This document shows, in pieces, positions 1-8,647 of a stretch of DNA of 31,168 bases (the stretch's first letter is position 1; each line of letters begins with the position of its first letter). This stretch comes from Caulobacter sp. CCH9-E1 (GTDB taxonomy: Bacteria; Pseudomonadota; Alphaproteobacteria; Caulobacterales; Caulobacteraceae), in NCBI RefSeq assembly GCF_001556515.1, contig NZ_LSJA01000002.1, positions 1-31,168 of the forward strand, read 5' to 3'. The notes beneath the pieces are model-generated. The model was not told where the DNA came from. It made no database searches and saw nothing but the letters and a program-made list of their open reading frames with translations. A program made the position numbers and the translations under genes.

Positions 1-131
1 CCTTCTCCCCTTGCGGGAGAAGGTGTCAGCGAAGCTGACGGATGAGGGGTCGATAAACCTTTCGGACAGCGTAGCGTAACCCCTCACCCGACCGCCTCCG
101 GCGGCCCCCCTCTCCCGCAGGGGGAGAGGGG
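1..131. repeat. Palindromic intergenic repeat, family A, copy 1
   Basis: This is a compound palindrome. Four small hairpins can be drawn: CCTTCTCCC/GGGAGAAGG at the left end, GTCAGC-GAA-GCTGAC, CCGCC-TCC-GGCGG, and CCCTCTCCC/GGGAGAGGG at the right end. The flanks ATGAGGGGT and ACCCCTCA can close a central stem, giving a cloverleaf-like fold. Other copies lie at 2757-2887 and, cut by the window edge, at 31114-31168. It follows the stop of the YcgN-type gene and may end its transcript. No coding potential is seen in it. Confidence 0.85.
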
Positions 132-620
132 CTATTCCTCCTCCACCTCGTACGGATCATCCCCGCGATCGCGCATCAGGTCGGTCGCCGTGAAGTCCAG
201 GGCGTCCTCGGCGTCGTCGAAGCACAGCTCCGACACCGTCTGGTCGCGCACCGAGATCCCGGCCTTGTGGGTGCTGTCCGGATCGCCGGTGACCAGCGGG
301 TGCCACTGGGGCAGGTCCTTGCCCTCGTGCAGGCGCCGGTAGGCGCAGGAGCGCGGCATCCACTCCAGGTCCTCGATATTGTGCGGCGTCAGCTTGATGC
401 AGTCCGGCACCGTCTTCTTGCGGTTCGGATAGTCCTTGCAGCGGCACAGGTGCTCGTCGAACAGCTGGCAGTGCACGCGGGTCGGGACGATCTCGCCGGT
501 GTCCTCGTCCTCGAAGCGGACCAGGCAGCACAGGCCGCAGCCGTCGCACAGGCTCTCCCATTCGGGGACGGTCATCTCGGCCAGCGTCTTCGTCAGCCAG
601 AAAGGTTTGCTTGAATTCAT
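132..620 (-). CDS. YcgN/UPF0260-type cysteine-cluster protein
   Basis: This 162-residue protein fits the YcgN (UPF0260, CxxCxxCC) family, whose biochemical role is not established. Cys25, Cys28, Cys31 and Cys32 form the CxxCxxCC signature. Cys51, Cys59, Cys61, Cys74 and Cys92 follow, so a metal or Fe-S site is plausible. There is no signal peptide or membrane segment, which suggests a cytoplasmic protein, and the tail is strongly acidic. The length is normal for the family. The ATG at 620 is preceded by AGGACGAG, an acceptable ribosome-binding site. It is divergent from the penicillin-binding protein gene with about 54 bp between starts, so the two promoters must be packed together. Family assignment is firm; function is unknown. 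Confidence 0.88.
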   Translation of the reverse strand: MNSSKPFWLTKTLAEMTVPEWESLCDGCGLCCLVRFEDEDTGEIVPTRVHCQLFDEHLCRCKDYPNRKKTVPDCIKLTPHNIEDLEWMPRSCAYRRLHEGKDLPQWHPLVTGDPDSTHKAGISVRDQTVSELCFDDAEDALDFTATDLMRDRGDDPYEVEEE

Positions 621-674
621 GGGCTCGTCCTAAACCCGAATGACCCGGCGACCAAACAGAGCCTAAGCTTAACC

Positions 675-2750
675 GTGACCGACTCGACGCCGCCGACCGA
701 CGAGACCCCGCCGCCAGAGGCTTCCGCCCCGGCGCCGACGCCCCCGGAGAGGCCGCCGGAAGCGCCGCTTCGCTTTGAGACCAAACCGGCCAAGACCCGC
801 GGCGCCTGGCGCGTCTGGGCCTGGGTGCTGATCGGGCTGCTGGCCGCCCTTCTGGTCGCCGCGCTGGCCACCCTCGGCGGGGCCTATGTCGTGTGGGACA
901 AGTATCTGAAGGACACCCCGCAGCTCCCCCCCCGCGAGGCGCTGTTCGCCCTGAACCGCGCGCCCGCCATCCGCTTCGAGGACCGCTACGGCCAGGTGAT
1001 CGCCACGCGCGGCCCGCGCTACGGCCGGCGAGTCACGGTCCAGGAGCTGCCGCCGTACGTCTCTCAGGCCTTCCTGGCGGCCGAAGACCGCCGCTTCTAC
1101 CAGCATGGTCCGATCGACGTGCAAGGCGTCTTCCGGGCCGCCTGGATCAACTGGCGGGCAGGCCGCACGGTGCAGGGCGCCTCGACTCTGACCCAACAGC
1201 TCGCCAAGGGCCTGTTCCTCAGTCCCGACCGGGTCATCAAGCGCAAGCTGCAGGAGATGCTGCTGGCCTACCGGCTGGAGCAGGTGCTGACCAAGGACGA
1301 GATCCTCGAGATCTACCTGAACCGCATCTATTTCGGCGCGGGCACCTACGGCCTGGACGGCGCGGCCCAGACCTATTTCGGCAAGTCGGCCAGCCAGCTG
1401 ACCCTGTCGGAGGCCGCCCTGCTGGCCAGCCTGCCCAAGGCCCCGTCGCGCCTGGCCTTGAACCGGGACATGGAGCGCGCCCTAGCCCGCTCGCGCCTGA
1501 TCCTGGCCAATATGCGCGCCGAGGGCTGGATCAGCGCCCGGGAGGAGCGCGAGGCGCTGGAGGACCGCCCAGCCCTGTCTCCCATCGGCCAGGACGAGGG
1601 CGACTTCGGCTGGGTGCTGGACTACGCCACCGCCGAGGCGGTGAAGATCGCCGGTCCCAACGCGCCCGACCTTGTGGTCCGCCTGACGATCGACCCGCTG
1701 CTGCAGCGCGAGGCGGCCGAGACCATCCGCCAGACCATCGCCGTGGATGGGCCGGTCTCGGGGATCTCCCAGGCCGCGTTGCTGTCGCTATCGGCCGACG
1801 GGGCCATCCGGGCGATGATCGGCGGGACCGACTATGTCGAGAGCCCGTTCAACCGCGCCATCCAGGCCCGCCGCCAGCCGGGTTCGACCTTCAAGCCGTT
1901 CGTGTACGCCACGGCGGTCGAGCACGGGGTGCTGCCGACCGACATCCGCGTCGACGAGCCGGTGAAGTTCGGCGACTGGGCCCCGGAGAACTATGGCGGC
2001 GGCTATCGCGGCCCGATGAGCGTGGAGCAGGCCCTGATCGCCTCGACCAACACCATCGCCGCCCAGCTGGGGAACGAGGTCGGCGGGGCGGCGATCGGCG
2101 AGCTGGCGCACCGCTTCGGCTTCACCAGCCTGCCCGATGCGCCCGACCTGTCGGTGGCGCTGGGCTCCTACGAGGTGAACCTGCTGCAGCTGACCTCGGG
2201 CTTCCAGGTGTTCCAGCTGGGCGGGGTTCGGCTGGAGCCCTACCTGATCCAGTCGATTGGCACGCAGGGCGGCCAGGAGATCTGGGCGCACCAGCCACCC
2301 GAGGCCGAGCGCCGCGTCTACGACATCGGCCATGCCAGCATCATGGTGCGGATGATGGAGAAGGTGGTGACCGAGGGCACCGCCCGCCGGGCCGAGTTCG
2401 GACGTCCGGCCGCCGGCAAGACCGGCACCAGCCAGAACTGGCGCGACGCCTGGTTCGTCGGCTTCACCCCCGACTACGTCACCGGCGTCTGGGTGGGCAA
2501 TGACGACGAGCGGCCGATGAACAAGGTGGTCGGCGGCGACATCCCCGCAGCGGTTTGGCGGCGCTTCATGGTCGCCGCCCACGCTTCCCTGGCGGTCAGC
2601 GACTTCCCCTGGCTGCTGGACGATCCGGTCGTCGAGACACGGCCCGACCCGCGCAACGGCTTCTACGAGACCCTGGCCGCCGAGCTCGCGCGGACCGCGT
2701 CGGAGCGTGAGGACGCAGGCGAGGCTGGTCCGACGCCCCCCACGAACTAG
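675..2750 (+). CDS. Bifunctional class A penicillin-binding protein (GT51 transglycosylase + transpeptidase)
   Basis: This 691-residue inner-membrane enzyme polymerises lipid II and cross-links peptidoglycan. Residues 1-44 are a proline-rich cytoplasmic tail and about 46-70 form the membrane anchor. The GT51 domain follows with catalytic Glu137 in EDRRFYQH, then GASTLTQQLAKG. The transpeptidase domain has S404-T-F-K407, S457-T-N459 and K582-T-G584, so both activities look intact. The protein ends soon after the transpeptidase domain. In the first GT motif the glycine usually found after HxG-type spacing is a proline (HGPID). The start is GTG without a clear Shine-Dalgarno; the frame stays open upstream but has no ATG there. 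Its place upstream of dgcA resembles that of C. crescentus pbpC as I remember it, but I do not see the N-terminal bactofilin-binding peptide I associate with PbpC, so the paralogue (PbpC/X/Y/Z) is left open. Confidence 0.93.
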   Translation: MTDSTPPTDETPPPEASAPAPTPPERPPEAPLRFETKPAKTRGAWRVWAWVLIGLLAALLVAALATLGGAYVVWDKYLKDTPQLPPREALFALNRAPAIRFEDRYGQVIATRGPRYGRRVTVQELPPYVSQAFLAAEDRRFYQHGPIDVQGVFRAAWINWRAGRTVQGASTLTQQLAKGLFLSPDRVIKRKLQEMLLAYRLEQVLTKDEILEIYLNRIYFGAGTYGLDGAAQTYFGKSASQLTLSEAALLASLPKAPSRLALNRDMERALARSRLILANMRAEGWISAREEREALEDRPALSPIGQDEGDFGWVLDYATAEAVKIAGPNAPDLVVRLTIDPLLQREAAETIRQTIAVDGPVSGISQAALLSLSADGAIRAMIGGTDYVESPFNRAIQARRQPGSTFKPFVYATAVEHGVLPTDIRVDEPVKFGDWAPENYGGGYRGPMSVEQALIASTNTIAAQLGNEVGGAAIGELAHRFGFTSLPDAPDLSVALGSYEVNLLQLTSGFQVFQLGGVRLEPYLIQSIGTQGGQEIWAHQPPEAERRVYDIGHASIMVRMMEKVVTEGTARRAEFGRPAAGKTGTSQNWRDAWFVGFTPDYVTGVWVGNDDERPMNKVVGGDIPAAVWRRFMVAAHASLAVSDFPWLLDDPVVETRPDPRNGFYETLAAELARTASEREDAGEAGPTPPTN

Positions 2751-2756
2751 CCCCCC

Positions 2757-2887
2757 CTTCTCCCCTTGTGGGAGAAGGTGTCAGCGAAGCTGACGGATGA
2801 GGGGTTGAAAAGGCCTATCGAGATGGCGGAGCGCGACCCCTCACCCGACCGTCTTCGGCGGCCACCCTCTCCCACAAGGGGAGAGGG
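2757..2887. repeat. Palindromic intergenic repeat, family A, copy 2
   Basis: Full second copy of the compound palindrome, filling the gap between the convergent PBP and GH92 genes. Its outer hairpin loops are CTTGT on the left and ACAAG on the right, where copy 1 has CTTGC and GCAGG, so the two ends change together. The position between two stop codons suggests it acts as, or is tolerated as, a bidirectional transcription end. Confidence 0.85.
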
Positions 2888-2894
2888 AGACTCG

Positions 2895-5219
2895 CTACCG
2901 ATACGCCGTCATAGAGGTCGGCCGATCGCTGACCTTCGTCGCCCAGGTCCTGTTGGGCGTCGCGCTCATCGTGAACACCAGTTCGCCGCCGGCGACGATC
3001 TCCTCGTGCTTCAGGAAGGCCCGGGTCAGCGGCTTGCCGTTCAGGGTGACCTTGGCGACGTAGGGCGCGCCGTCGGACAGGCCCACGGTCCGCACCGTGA
3101 AACGCTTGCCGTTCGGCAGGTTCAGGTTCGCCCGCTCCACGAAGGGGCGGCCGATGGCGTATTCGTTCGAGGCCGGCGTCACGGGATAGAAGCCCAGCGA
3201 TGTGAACATCAGCCAAGCCGACATCTGGCCCAGGTCGTCATTGCCCGACAGGCCGTCCGGCGTCGGCTTGTACTGGCTTTTCACGATCTGCGTCAGCCGC
3301 GCCTGGGTCCGCCACGGCGCGCCGGCGTAGTTGTACATGTAGGCCACGTGGTGGCTGGGCTCGTTGCCGTGGATGTACTGGCCGATCAGGCCGGCGATGT
3401 CCTCGGCGTGCGAGTAGTCGACCTTGGAGTTGTCGAAGTCGAACATGGCGTCCAGCTTCTTCACGGTCGCCGCGTCGCCGCCCAACGTCTTGACCACCCC
3501 GCCCAGGTCCTGTGGCGCGAACCACGAGTACTGCCAGGCGTTGCCCTCGGTGTAGTCCGAGCCATAGTTGATGGCGGTCGGGTTGAACGGCTCGCGATAG
3601 GTTCCGTCGGACTTGCGCGCCCGCAGGAAGCCGGTCTTCGTATCGAAGCTGTTGCGCCAGTAGCCGGCGCGCTTCTCGAAGGTCGCGGCGACGTCGGCCT
3701 GACCCAGGTCGCGGGCCATGCGGGCGATGGTCCAGTCGTCATAGGCGTACTCGACCGTCTTGGAGGCCGCCTCCGGCTCCTTGTCGATCGGGACATAGCC
3801 CAGCGTCATGTAGTCGCCGAGGCCGCCATAGGGGGCGTAGGTCGCGCTCTTGACCATGGCGTCCAGAGCCGCCTTGCCGTCGTAGCCGCGGATCCCCTTC
3901 ATCCAGGCGTCGGCGATCACCGGCACGGCGTGATAGCCGACCATCGTCCAGGTCTCCTGGCCGTGGAACTGCCAGACCGGCAAGATCTGGTAGGGGCTCT
4001 GGCGCTGCGAGGCGATCAGCGAGTTGACCACGTCGTTGGTGTAGTCGGCGGGCTGGACCAGGGTCAGCAGCGGATGCTCGGCCCGGAAGGTGTCCAACAG
4101 CGAGAAGGTCGAGTGGAAGGTAAAGGGTCGGCCGTCCAGGGTCCCATCGCGCACCTGGTCGTCAGGCCCGCGATAGCGGCCGTCGGCGTCGGCGAAGACG
4201 CTCGGGGCCAGCAGGGTGTGGTAGAGCGCCGTATAGAGCGTCTTGCGCATCGGAGCGGGCGCCTGGATGTCCACGGCCGCCAGCGCCTTCTCCCAGGCCG
4301 CCTTGGCCCGGGCGCGCTGGGCGTCGAAGTCGAAGCCGGGCTCGTCGCTGGCCAGGTTGGCGATCGCCCCGTCCTCGCTGACCGAGGACAGCGCCACCTT
4401 CACCGTCAGGGGCCCGTCCAGGGGGCCGAAGTCGAAGACGCCGACCAAGGCGCGGCCTTGGATCTGCGCGCGGTCGTTCGGCGTCCGCCCAGGCTGGGCG
4501 AAGCCCTTGTAGGGCACGTCCGCCTCGCGGTTGTGGAAGGCCTGGCCGACCAGCGGCTTGTCGAAGCGGATGGCGAAGAACAGCTTGCGGCCAGGGGCCC
4601 AGCCGCGCGTCTCGCGATAGCCGGTGATCGTCCCGTCCGGCGCGACGCGCAGTCGCGACCACAAGACCTTGCCCGGATAGTTGTAGATCGAGCTGCGCAG
4701 GTCGATCAGCACCTGGGCGCGCTGGCCCTTCGGGAACGCGTAACGGTGCAGACCCGTGCGTAAGCCGGCGGTCAACTCGGCCCGCACCTGGCTGTCGCTG
4801 AGCGTCACGGCGTAATAGCCCGGCTGGGCGACCTCGCTGTCGTGGCTGTAGCGCGAGCGGTAGCCCGAGCCCGGCTTGTCGACCTCGCCCGGCTCCAGCT
4901 TGGCCTCGCCGACGACCGGCGTCAGCAGGATGTCGCCGAGGTCGGAATGGCCCGCGCCCGAGAAGTGGGTGTGCGAGAAGCCGAGGATCGTGGGATCGCC
5001 GAAGCGATAGCCGGCCGCGCGGGCATAGCTCTGCTTGAACGGCAGTATGTCCGTGTCGGGACTGAGCTGCACCATGCCGAACGGGACGACCGCGCCGGGG
5101 AAGGTGTGGCCGTCGCCGCCCGTGCCGATGAACGGATCGACCGCGTCGTAGGCGGTCTGGGCATGCGCCGCGCCCGCCAGGATCGATAGGCTGGCGGTCA
5201 GGACAAGGGCGAGACGCAT
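2895..5219 (-). CDS. Secreted GH92 family alpha-mannosidase
   Basis: This 774-residue protein belongs to glycoside hydrolase family 92, calcium-dependent exo-alpha-mannosidases (often alpha-1,2) that trim mannose from N-glycans or mannans. A signal peptide is clear (residues 1-20, cut after AGAAHA). The family's N-terminal motif follows: GTGGDGHTFPGAVVPFGM. The C-terminal half has MVGYHAVPVIADAWMKGI, EGNAWQYSW and GND(D661)D(662)LGQMSAW; the paired acids sit where the catalytic base is found in characterised members. The length is usual. The ATG at 5219 has GGAG at a good distance. No TonB receptor or other glycosidase gene lies next to it, so it looks like a stand-alone degradative gene rather than part of a glycan-use locus. 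Linkage specificity cannot be read from sequence. Confidence 0.9.
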   Translation of the reverse strand: MRLALVLTASLSILAGAAHAQTAYDAVDPFIGTGGDGHTFPGAVVPFGMVQLSPDTDILPFKQSYARAAGYRFGDPTILGFSHTHFSGAGHSDLGDILLTPVVGEAKLEPGEVDKPGSGYRSRYSHDSEVAQPGYYAVTLSDSQVRAELTAGLRTGLHRYAFPKGQRAQVLIDLRSSIYNYPGKVLWSRLRVAPDGTITGYRETRGWAPGRKLFFAIRFDKPLVGQAFHNREADVPYKGFAQPGRTPNDRAQIQGRALVGVFDFGPLDGPLTVKVALSSVSEDGAIANLASDEPGFDFDAQRARAKAAWEKALAAVDIQAPAPMRKTLYTALYHTLLAPSVFADADGRYRGPDDQVRDGTLDGRPFTFHSTFSLLDTFRAEHPLLTLVQPADYTNDVVNSLIASQRQSPYQILPVWQFHGQETWTMVGYHAVPVIADAWMKGIRGYDGKAALDAMVKSATYAPYGGLGDYMTLGYVPIDKEPEAASKTVEYAYDDWTIARMARDLGQADVAATFEKRAGYWRNSFDTKTGFLRARKSDGTYREPFNPTAINYGSDYTEGNAWQYSWFAPQDLGGVVKTLGGDAATVKKLDAMFDFDNSKVDYSHAEDIAGLIGQYIHGNEPSHHVAYMYNYAGAPWRTQARLTQIVKSQYKPTPDGLSGNDDLGQMSAWLMFTSLGFYPVTPASNEYAIGRPFVERANLNLPNGKRFTVRTVGLSDGAPYVAKVTLNGKPLTRAFLKHEEIVAGGELVFTMSATPNRTWATKVSDRPTSMTAYR

Positions 5220-5266
5220 CAGAAACTCCGCGACAGGTTGGAGGGCACCCTAGCAGCGCCCCAAAC

Positions 5267-5375
5267 CTTGTCATCCCGGCCGCAGCGCAGCGGAGAGCCG
5301 GGACCCCAGGGGCCGCCGCGCCGCCTCTTGCCCCTGGGTCCCGGATCGCCTCTTCGAGGCTTCCGGGATGACAAG
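5267..5375. repeat. Palindromic intergenic repeat, family C
   Basis: Long inverted repeat between GH92 and the racemase gene. The outer arms are CTTGTCATCCCGG (5267-5279) and CCGGGATGACAAG (5363-5375). Inner arms are CCGGGACCCCAGGGGC and GCCCCTGGGTCCCGG around a short GC-rich centre. It would fold as one long hairpin in RNA. Only one copy is in the window. This type of sequence is, to my knowledge, dispersed in many alphaproteobacterial genomes. Confidence 0.75.
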
Positions 5376-5386
5376 GATTTTGCGTC

Positions 5387-6097
5387 CTAGTCCGAACCCG
5401 CCATCGCCCGCTCCACCGCCGCCATCGCATGCAGGGTGGTGGTGTCGAAGACCGGCACGGGGCTGTCGGCCTGGCCGATCAGCAGCATGATCTCGGTGCA
5501 GCCCAGGATGATCGCTTCGGCGCCGCGCTCGACCAGCCGTTGGATCACGGCCCGATAGGCCTCGCGCGACAGGTCCAACACCCGGCCGGCGACCAGTTCC
5601 TCGTAGATGATCCGGTGAACGACGGCCCGGTCCTCGGCGTCGGGCGTCATCACCGTCAGGCCGTGCTTGGCTTCCAGCCGGCCGCGATAGAAGTCGTGCT
5701 CCATGGTGAAGGCCGTGCCGAGCAGGCCGACGGTGGACAAGCCCGCCGCCGTGATCGCCTCGCCCGTCGGATCGGCGATATGCAGCAGCGGGATGCGGAC
5801 TGCCGCCTCGATGGCCTCGGCCTCCCGGTGCATGGTGTTGGTGCAGAGAACCAGGAAGTCCGCCCCGCCCGCCTCCAGCGCCCGCGCGGCGTCGGCGAGG
5901 CGGCGCGACAGCTCTGGCCACCGGCCGGCGTGCTGCAGGCGCTCGATCTCGGCGAAGTCGAACGACCACATCAGGGTTCGCGCCGAAGCCACGCCGCCCA
6001 GCCGCTCGCGCGCGGCCTCGTTGATCAGGCGATAGTACTGGGCCGAGCTTTCCCAGCTCATGCCCCCGATCAGTCCGATCAAGGCTTGTTCGGTCAT
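5387..6097 (-). CDS. Aspartate/glutamate racemase family protein
   Basis: This 236-residue cytoplasmic protein is of the PLP-independent Asp/Glu racemase superfamily, which inverts an amino-acid alpha carbon with two cysteines acting as acid and base. The N-terminus has GLIGGMSWESSAQYYRLIN, typical of the aspartate racemase (YgeA/RacX-like) branch. The cysteine pair is present: Cys85 in LCTNTMH and Cys200 in LGCTEI. The length is normal. It lies 49 bp downstream of the ABC permease gene on the same strand, so the genes may be cotranscribed, though no functional link is obvious. The substrate is uncertain: this branch includes broad-specificity amino-acid racemases as well as aspartate racemase. 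It is probably not the essential MurI. Confidence 0.88.
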   Translation of the reverse strand: MTEQALIGLIGGMSWESSAQYYRLINEAARERLGGVASARTLMWSFDFAEIERLQHAGRWPELSRRLADAARALEAGGADFLVLCTNTMHREAEAIEAAVRIPLLHIADPTGEAITAAGLSTVGLLGTAFTMEHDFYRGRLEAKHGLTVMTPDAEDRAVVHRIIYEELVAGRVLDLSREAYRAVIQRLVERGAEAIILGCTEIMLLIGQADSPVPVFDTTTLHAMAAVERAMAGSD

Positions 6098-6146
6098 GGC
6101 GGGCTCCGCGCGGTCGACGCGCTGGTCTCTAGCAAGCGAGCGTGCG

Positions 6147-6871
6147 TTAAAGAACCTCCCGCCGCGCCAGATGCAGGACGGCGGCGACCAGGGCCAGCGC
6201 GCCCAGGCCTCCGCCGAGAGCGAGCGCGGTCTCGATCCGCCAAGCGTCGCGCGCCAACATGTTCACCGGCATCTGCCAGGGGAAGAACACGCCCTGCTTG
6301 GCGCTGGTCGCCACCACCGAGAAGAAGGTCCCGCCAATCCCCACGGCCAGGGCTGGCACGAAGCTGGAGAACCGCAGCGCCATCCACAGCTGGATGGCGA
6401 TCATCAGCAAGCCGGCGGCGAAGATCTTGCCATTGAGCAGCAGCACCTTGGAGACATCGATCACGCCGGTGGGGGCCACGGCGGGCTTCAGGAGCGAGGC
6501 GGCGGAGATCGCGCCCCAGGTGACTAGCTGGTTCAGCAGGGTCATGACCGCGACCAGGGCCGCCACGCAAATCGCCTTGGCCGCGTAGAGCTTCCACCGC
6601 GCCACGGGCAAGGCGCGCAGGTGGTCCCAGGCGCGTGGGCCGTGCTCCATCTGGGCGACCAGGGCCGTCAGGGCAGTCACGCTCATCGGCAGCATGAAGA
6701 AGGCCCAGATCCCCGCCGACATCTGGAGCCACTTCTCCCAGGGCATGGGGTGCTGGGCCCGCAGCAGGCTGAAGAAGGCGATGATCCCAATCAGGGCGGG
6801 CGCGGCCACGGCCAGCAAGGCGGCGAGGGACCGGTTCAATTTGCGCAGTTCGACGGAAAGGACGGCGATCA

Positions 6872-6872
<1 letters not shown>
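6147..6872 (-). CDS. ABC-2 type transporter permease
   Basis: This 241-residue integral membrane protein has about six hydrophobic segments (roughly residues 15-37, 52-72, 95-118, 135-160, 165-190 and 212-232). It resembles the ABC-2 permeases of lantibiotic-immunity and bacitracin-export type (MutG/BcrB-like). The start codon overlaps the stop of the ATPase gene by one base (TGATG), so translation is coupled and the two form one exporter. The substrate cannot be inferred. Together with the ATPase it could remove a toxic peptide or lipid, or act in envelope maintenance. The operon diverges from the DUF2975/XRE pair across a promoter region with CtrA-like boxes. Confidence 0.85.
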
Positions 6873-7807
<935 letters not shown>

Positions 7808-7825
7808 CGGCGGCGCTCGTGAAAT

Positions 7826-7840
7826 TTAAGTCTAAGATAA
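7826..7840. promoter_or_regulatory. CtrA-like box, near consensus
   Basis: The sequence TTAA-GTCTAAG-ATAA matches the CtrA consensus TTAA-N7-TTAA in seven of eight fixed bases. It lies 34 bp before an exact box that shares the bases TTTAAGTC, so the two form a direct repeat about three helical turns apart. It is 19 bp from the ABC ATPase start and so could repress or activate that operon. It could instead be an operator for the nearby XRE protein. Confidence 0.55.
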
Positions 7841-7859
7841 AGTTGCGAGCGTCGGATCT

Positions 7860-7874
7860 TTAAGTCAAGATTAA
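7860..7874. promoter_or_regulatory. CtrA box, exact consensus
   Basis: The sequence TTAA-GTCAAGA-TTAA is an exact match to the CtrA consensus and sits 34 bp upstream of the DUF2975 start. One flanking base on each side extends it to CTTTAA-N7-TTAAAG, an inverted repeat. In a genome this GC-rich, such a match is unlikely by chance. CtrA control of the DUF2975/XRE pair and/or the ABC exporter is an inference. Confidence 0.6.
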
Positions 7875-7907
7875 AGAAAGGACAGGATCCAGACGCGCGA
7901 GCCACCC

Positions 7908-8408
7908 ATGAGCCAGACCGAAACCCTCGCCTTCCGCCGCATGTGCCGTCAGTTCCGCTGGCTGGCCATATTTATGGTGACCAGCGTCGGCGCCTTGGTC
8001 GCCGGAATGGCCTGGATCTTCCCGGTGCTCTATGCGCTGACGCATCACGAGCCCCTGAGGGCTGACAGGATGCTGGCCGGGACGATCTGGAACCTGCCGA
8101 TCATCTGCTACCTGTTCGCGGTCTGGACGATTGGACGGACGCTTGGAGAGCTGGCGAACGGCCGGCTCATCCAGGCGGCCCTGCCGCCCGCGTTGAGACG
8201 CGTCGGGATCGCCCTGGGCGTCGGGGGCCTCATCAGCGTGTTCGGAGTCAGCAACCTGATGCGGCTGGTCGGCCACGTCAGAGGCGGCTATCTGCACTTC
8301 GACGTGGCCGGCATGACGCTGGGCATGATCGGCGGCGCGCTCTTCCTGCTGGGCCGCGTGATGGACCAAGCCCTGGCGGCGCAAGCCGAACTCGACGAGA
8401 TGATCTGA
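7908..8408 (+). CDS. DUF2975-like four-helix membrane protein
   Basis: This 166-residue protein has four predicted membrane helices (about residues 20-42, 60-80, 100-122 and 133-153) with short loops. Its size, topology and linkage to a small YozG-type XRE regulator match the DUF2975 family, whose function is not known. The stop overlaps the ATG of the XRE gene by one base (TGATG), so the pair is translationally coupled. It is divergent from the ABC exporter operon, with the tandem CtrA-like boxes in between. The role may be to tether or inhibit the regulator at the membrane, but nothing in the sequence proves this. The domain call rests on size, helices and context more than on a catalytic motif. 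Confidence 0.72.
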   Translation: MSQTETLAFRRMCRQFRWLAIFMVTSVGALVAGMAWIFPVLYALTHHEPLRADRMLAGTIWNLPIICYLFAVWTIGRTLGELANGRLIQAALPPALRRVGIALGVGGLISVFGVSNLMRLVGHVRGGYLHFDVAGMTLGMIGGALFLLGRVMDQALAAQAELDEMI

Positions 8409-8647
8409 TGCCCGTCCGCGTCACCCTGGACGCCCTGATCGTCGCCAAGGGCCTCAAGGCCCGCGACCTGGCGGCCGAGGTCGGCCTCAGCGAGACCCAG
8501 TTGTCACTGTTCCGTTCGGGCAAGGTGAAGGGCATCCGCTTCCGCACCCTGGCCCGCCTGTGCGCGGCGCTGGACTGCAAGCCCGGCGACTTGTTGGACT
8601 ACGCGTTCGACGCCGAGGACCTCAACGCGCCGGACGAGGCCGACTGA
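8408..8647 (+). CDS. Small XRE-family (YozG-like) transcriptional regulator
   Basis: This 79-residue protein is essentially one Cro/C1-type helix-turn-helix. Residues 11-60 carry the five-helix pattern, with LAAEVGLSETQLSLFRSGK as the HTH core and FRTLARLCAALDCKPGDLLDY as the typical end. The acidic tail is short. It is coupled to the DUF2975 gene and is the usual partner of that family. It probably regulates its own operon and perhaps the divergent ABC exporter. The last 49 bases overlap the 3' end of the convergent GNAT gene. Confidence 0.85.
   Translation: MPVRVTLDALIVAKGLKARDLAAEVGLSETQLSLFRSGKVKGIRFRTLARLCAALDCKPGDLLDYAFDAEDLNAPDEAD

Noticed and set aside
2766..4763. 665-codon frame antisense to GH92
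   Set aside because: GH92 has clear signal peptide and motifs; the opposite frame starts in a repeat and is a GC-driven shadow.
7908..8647. DUF2975-XRE pair as a toxin-antitoxin or phage-defence unit
   Set aside because: The pair is widespread as a housekeeping-type regulator/membrane duo and no effector domain is present.
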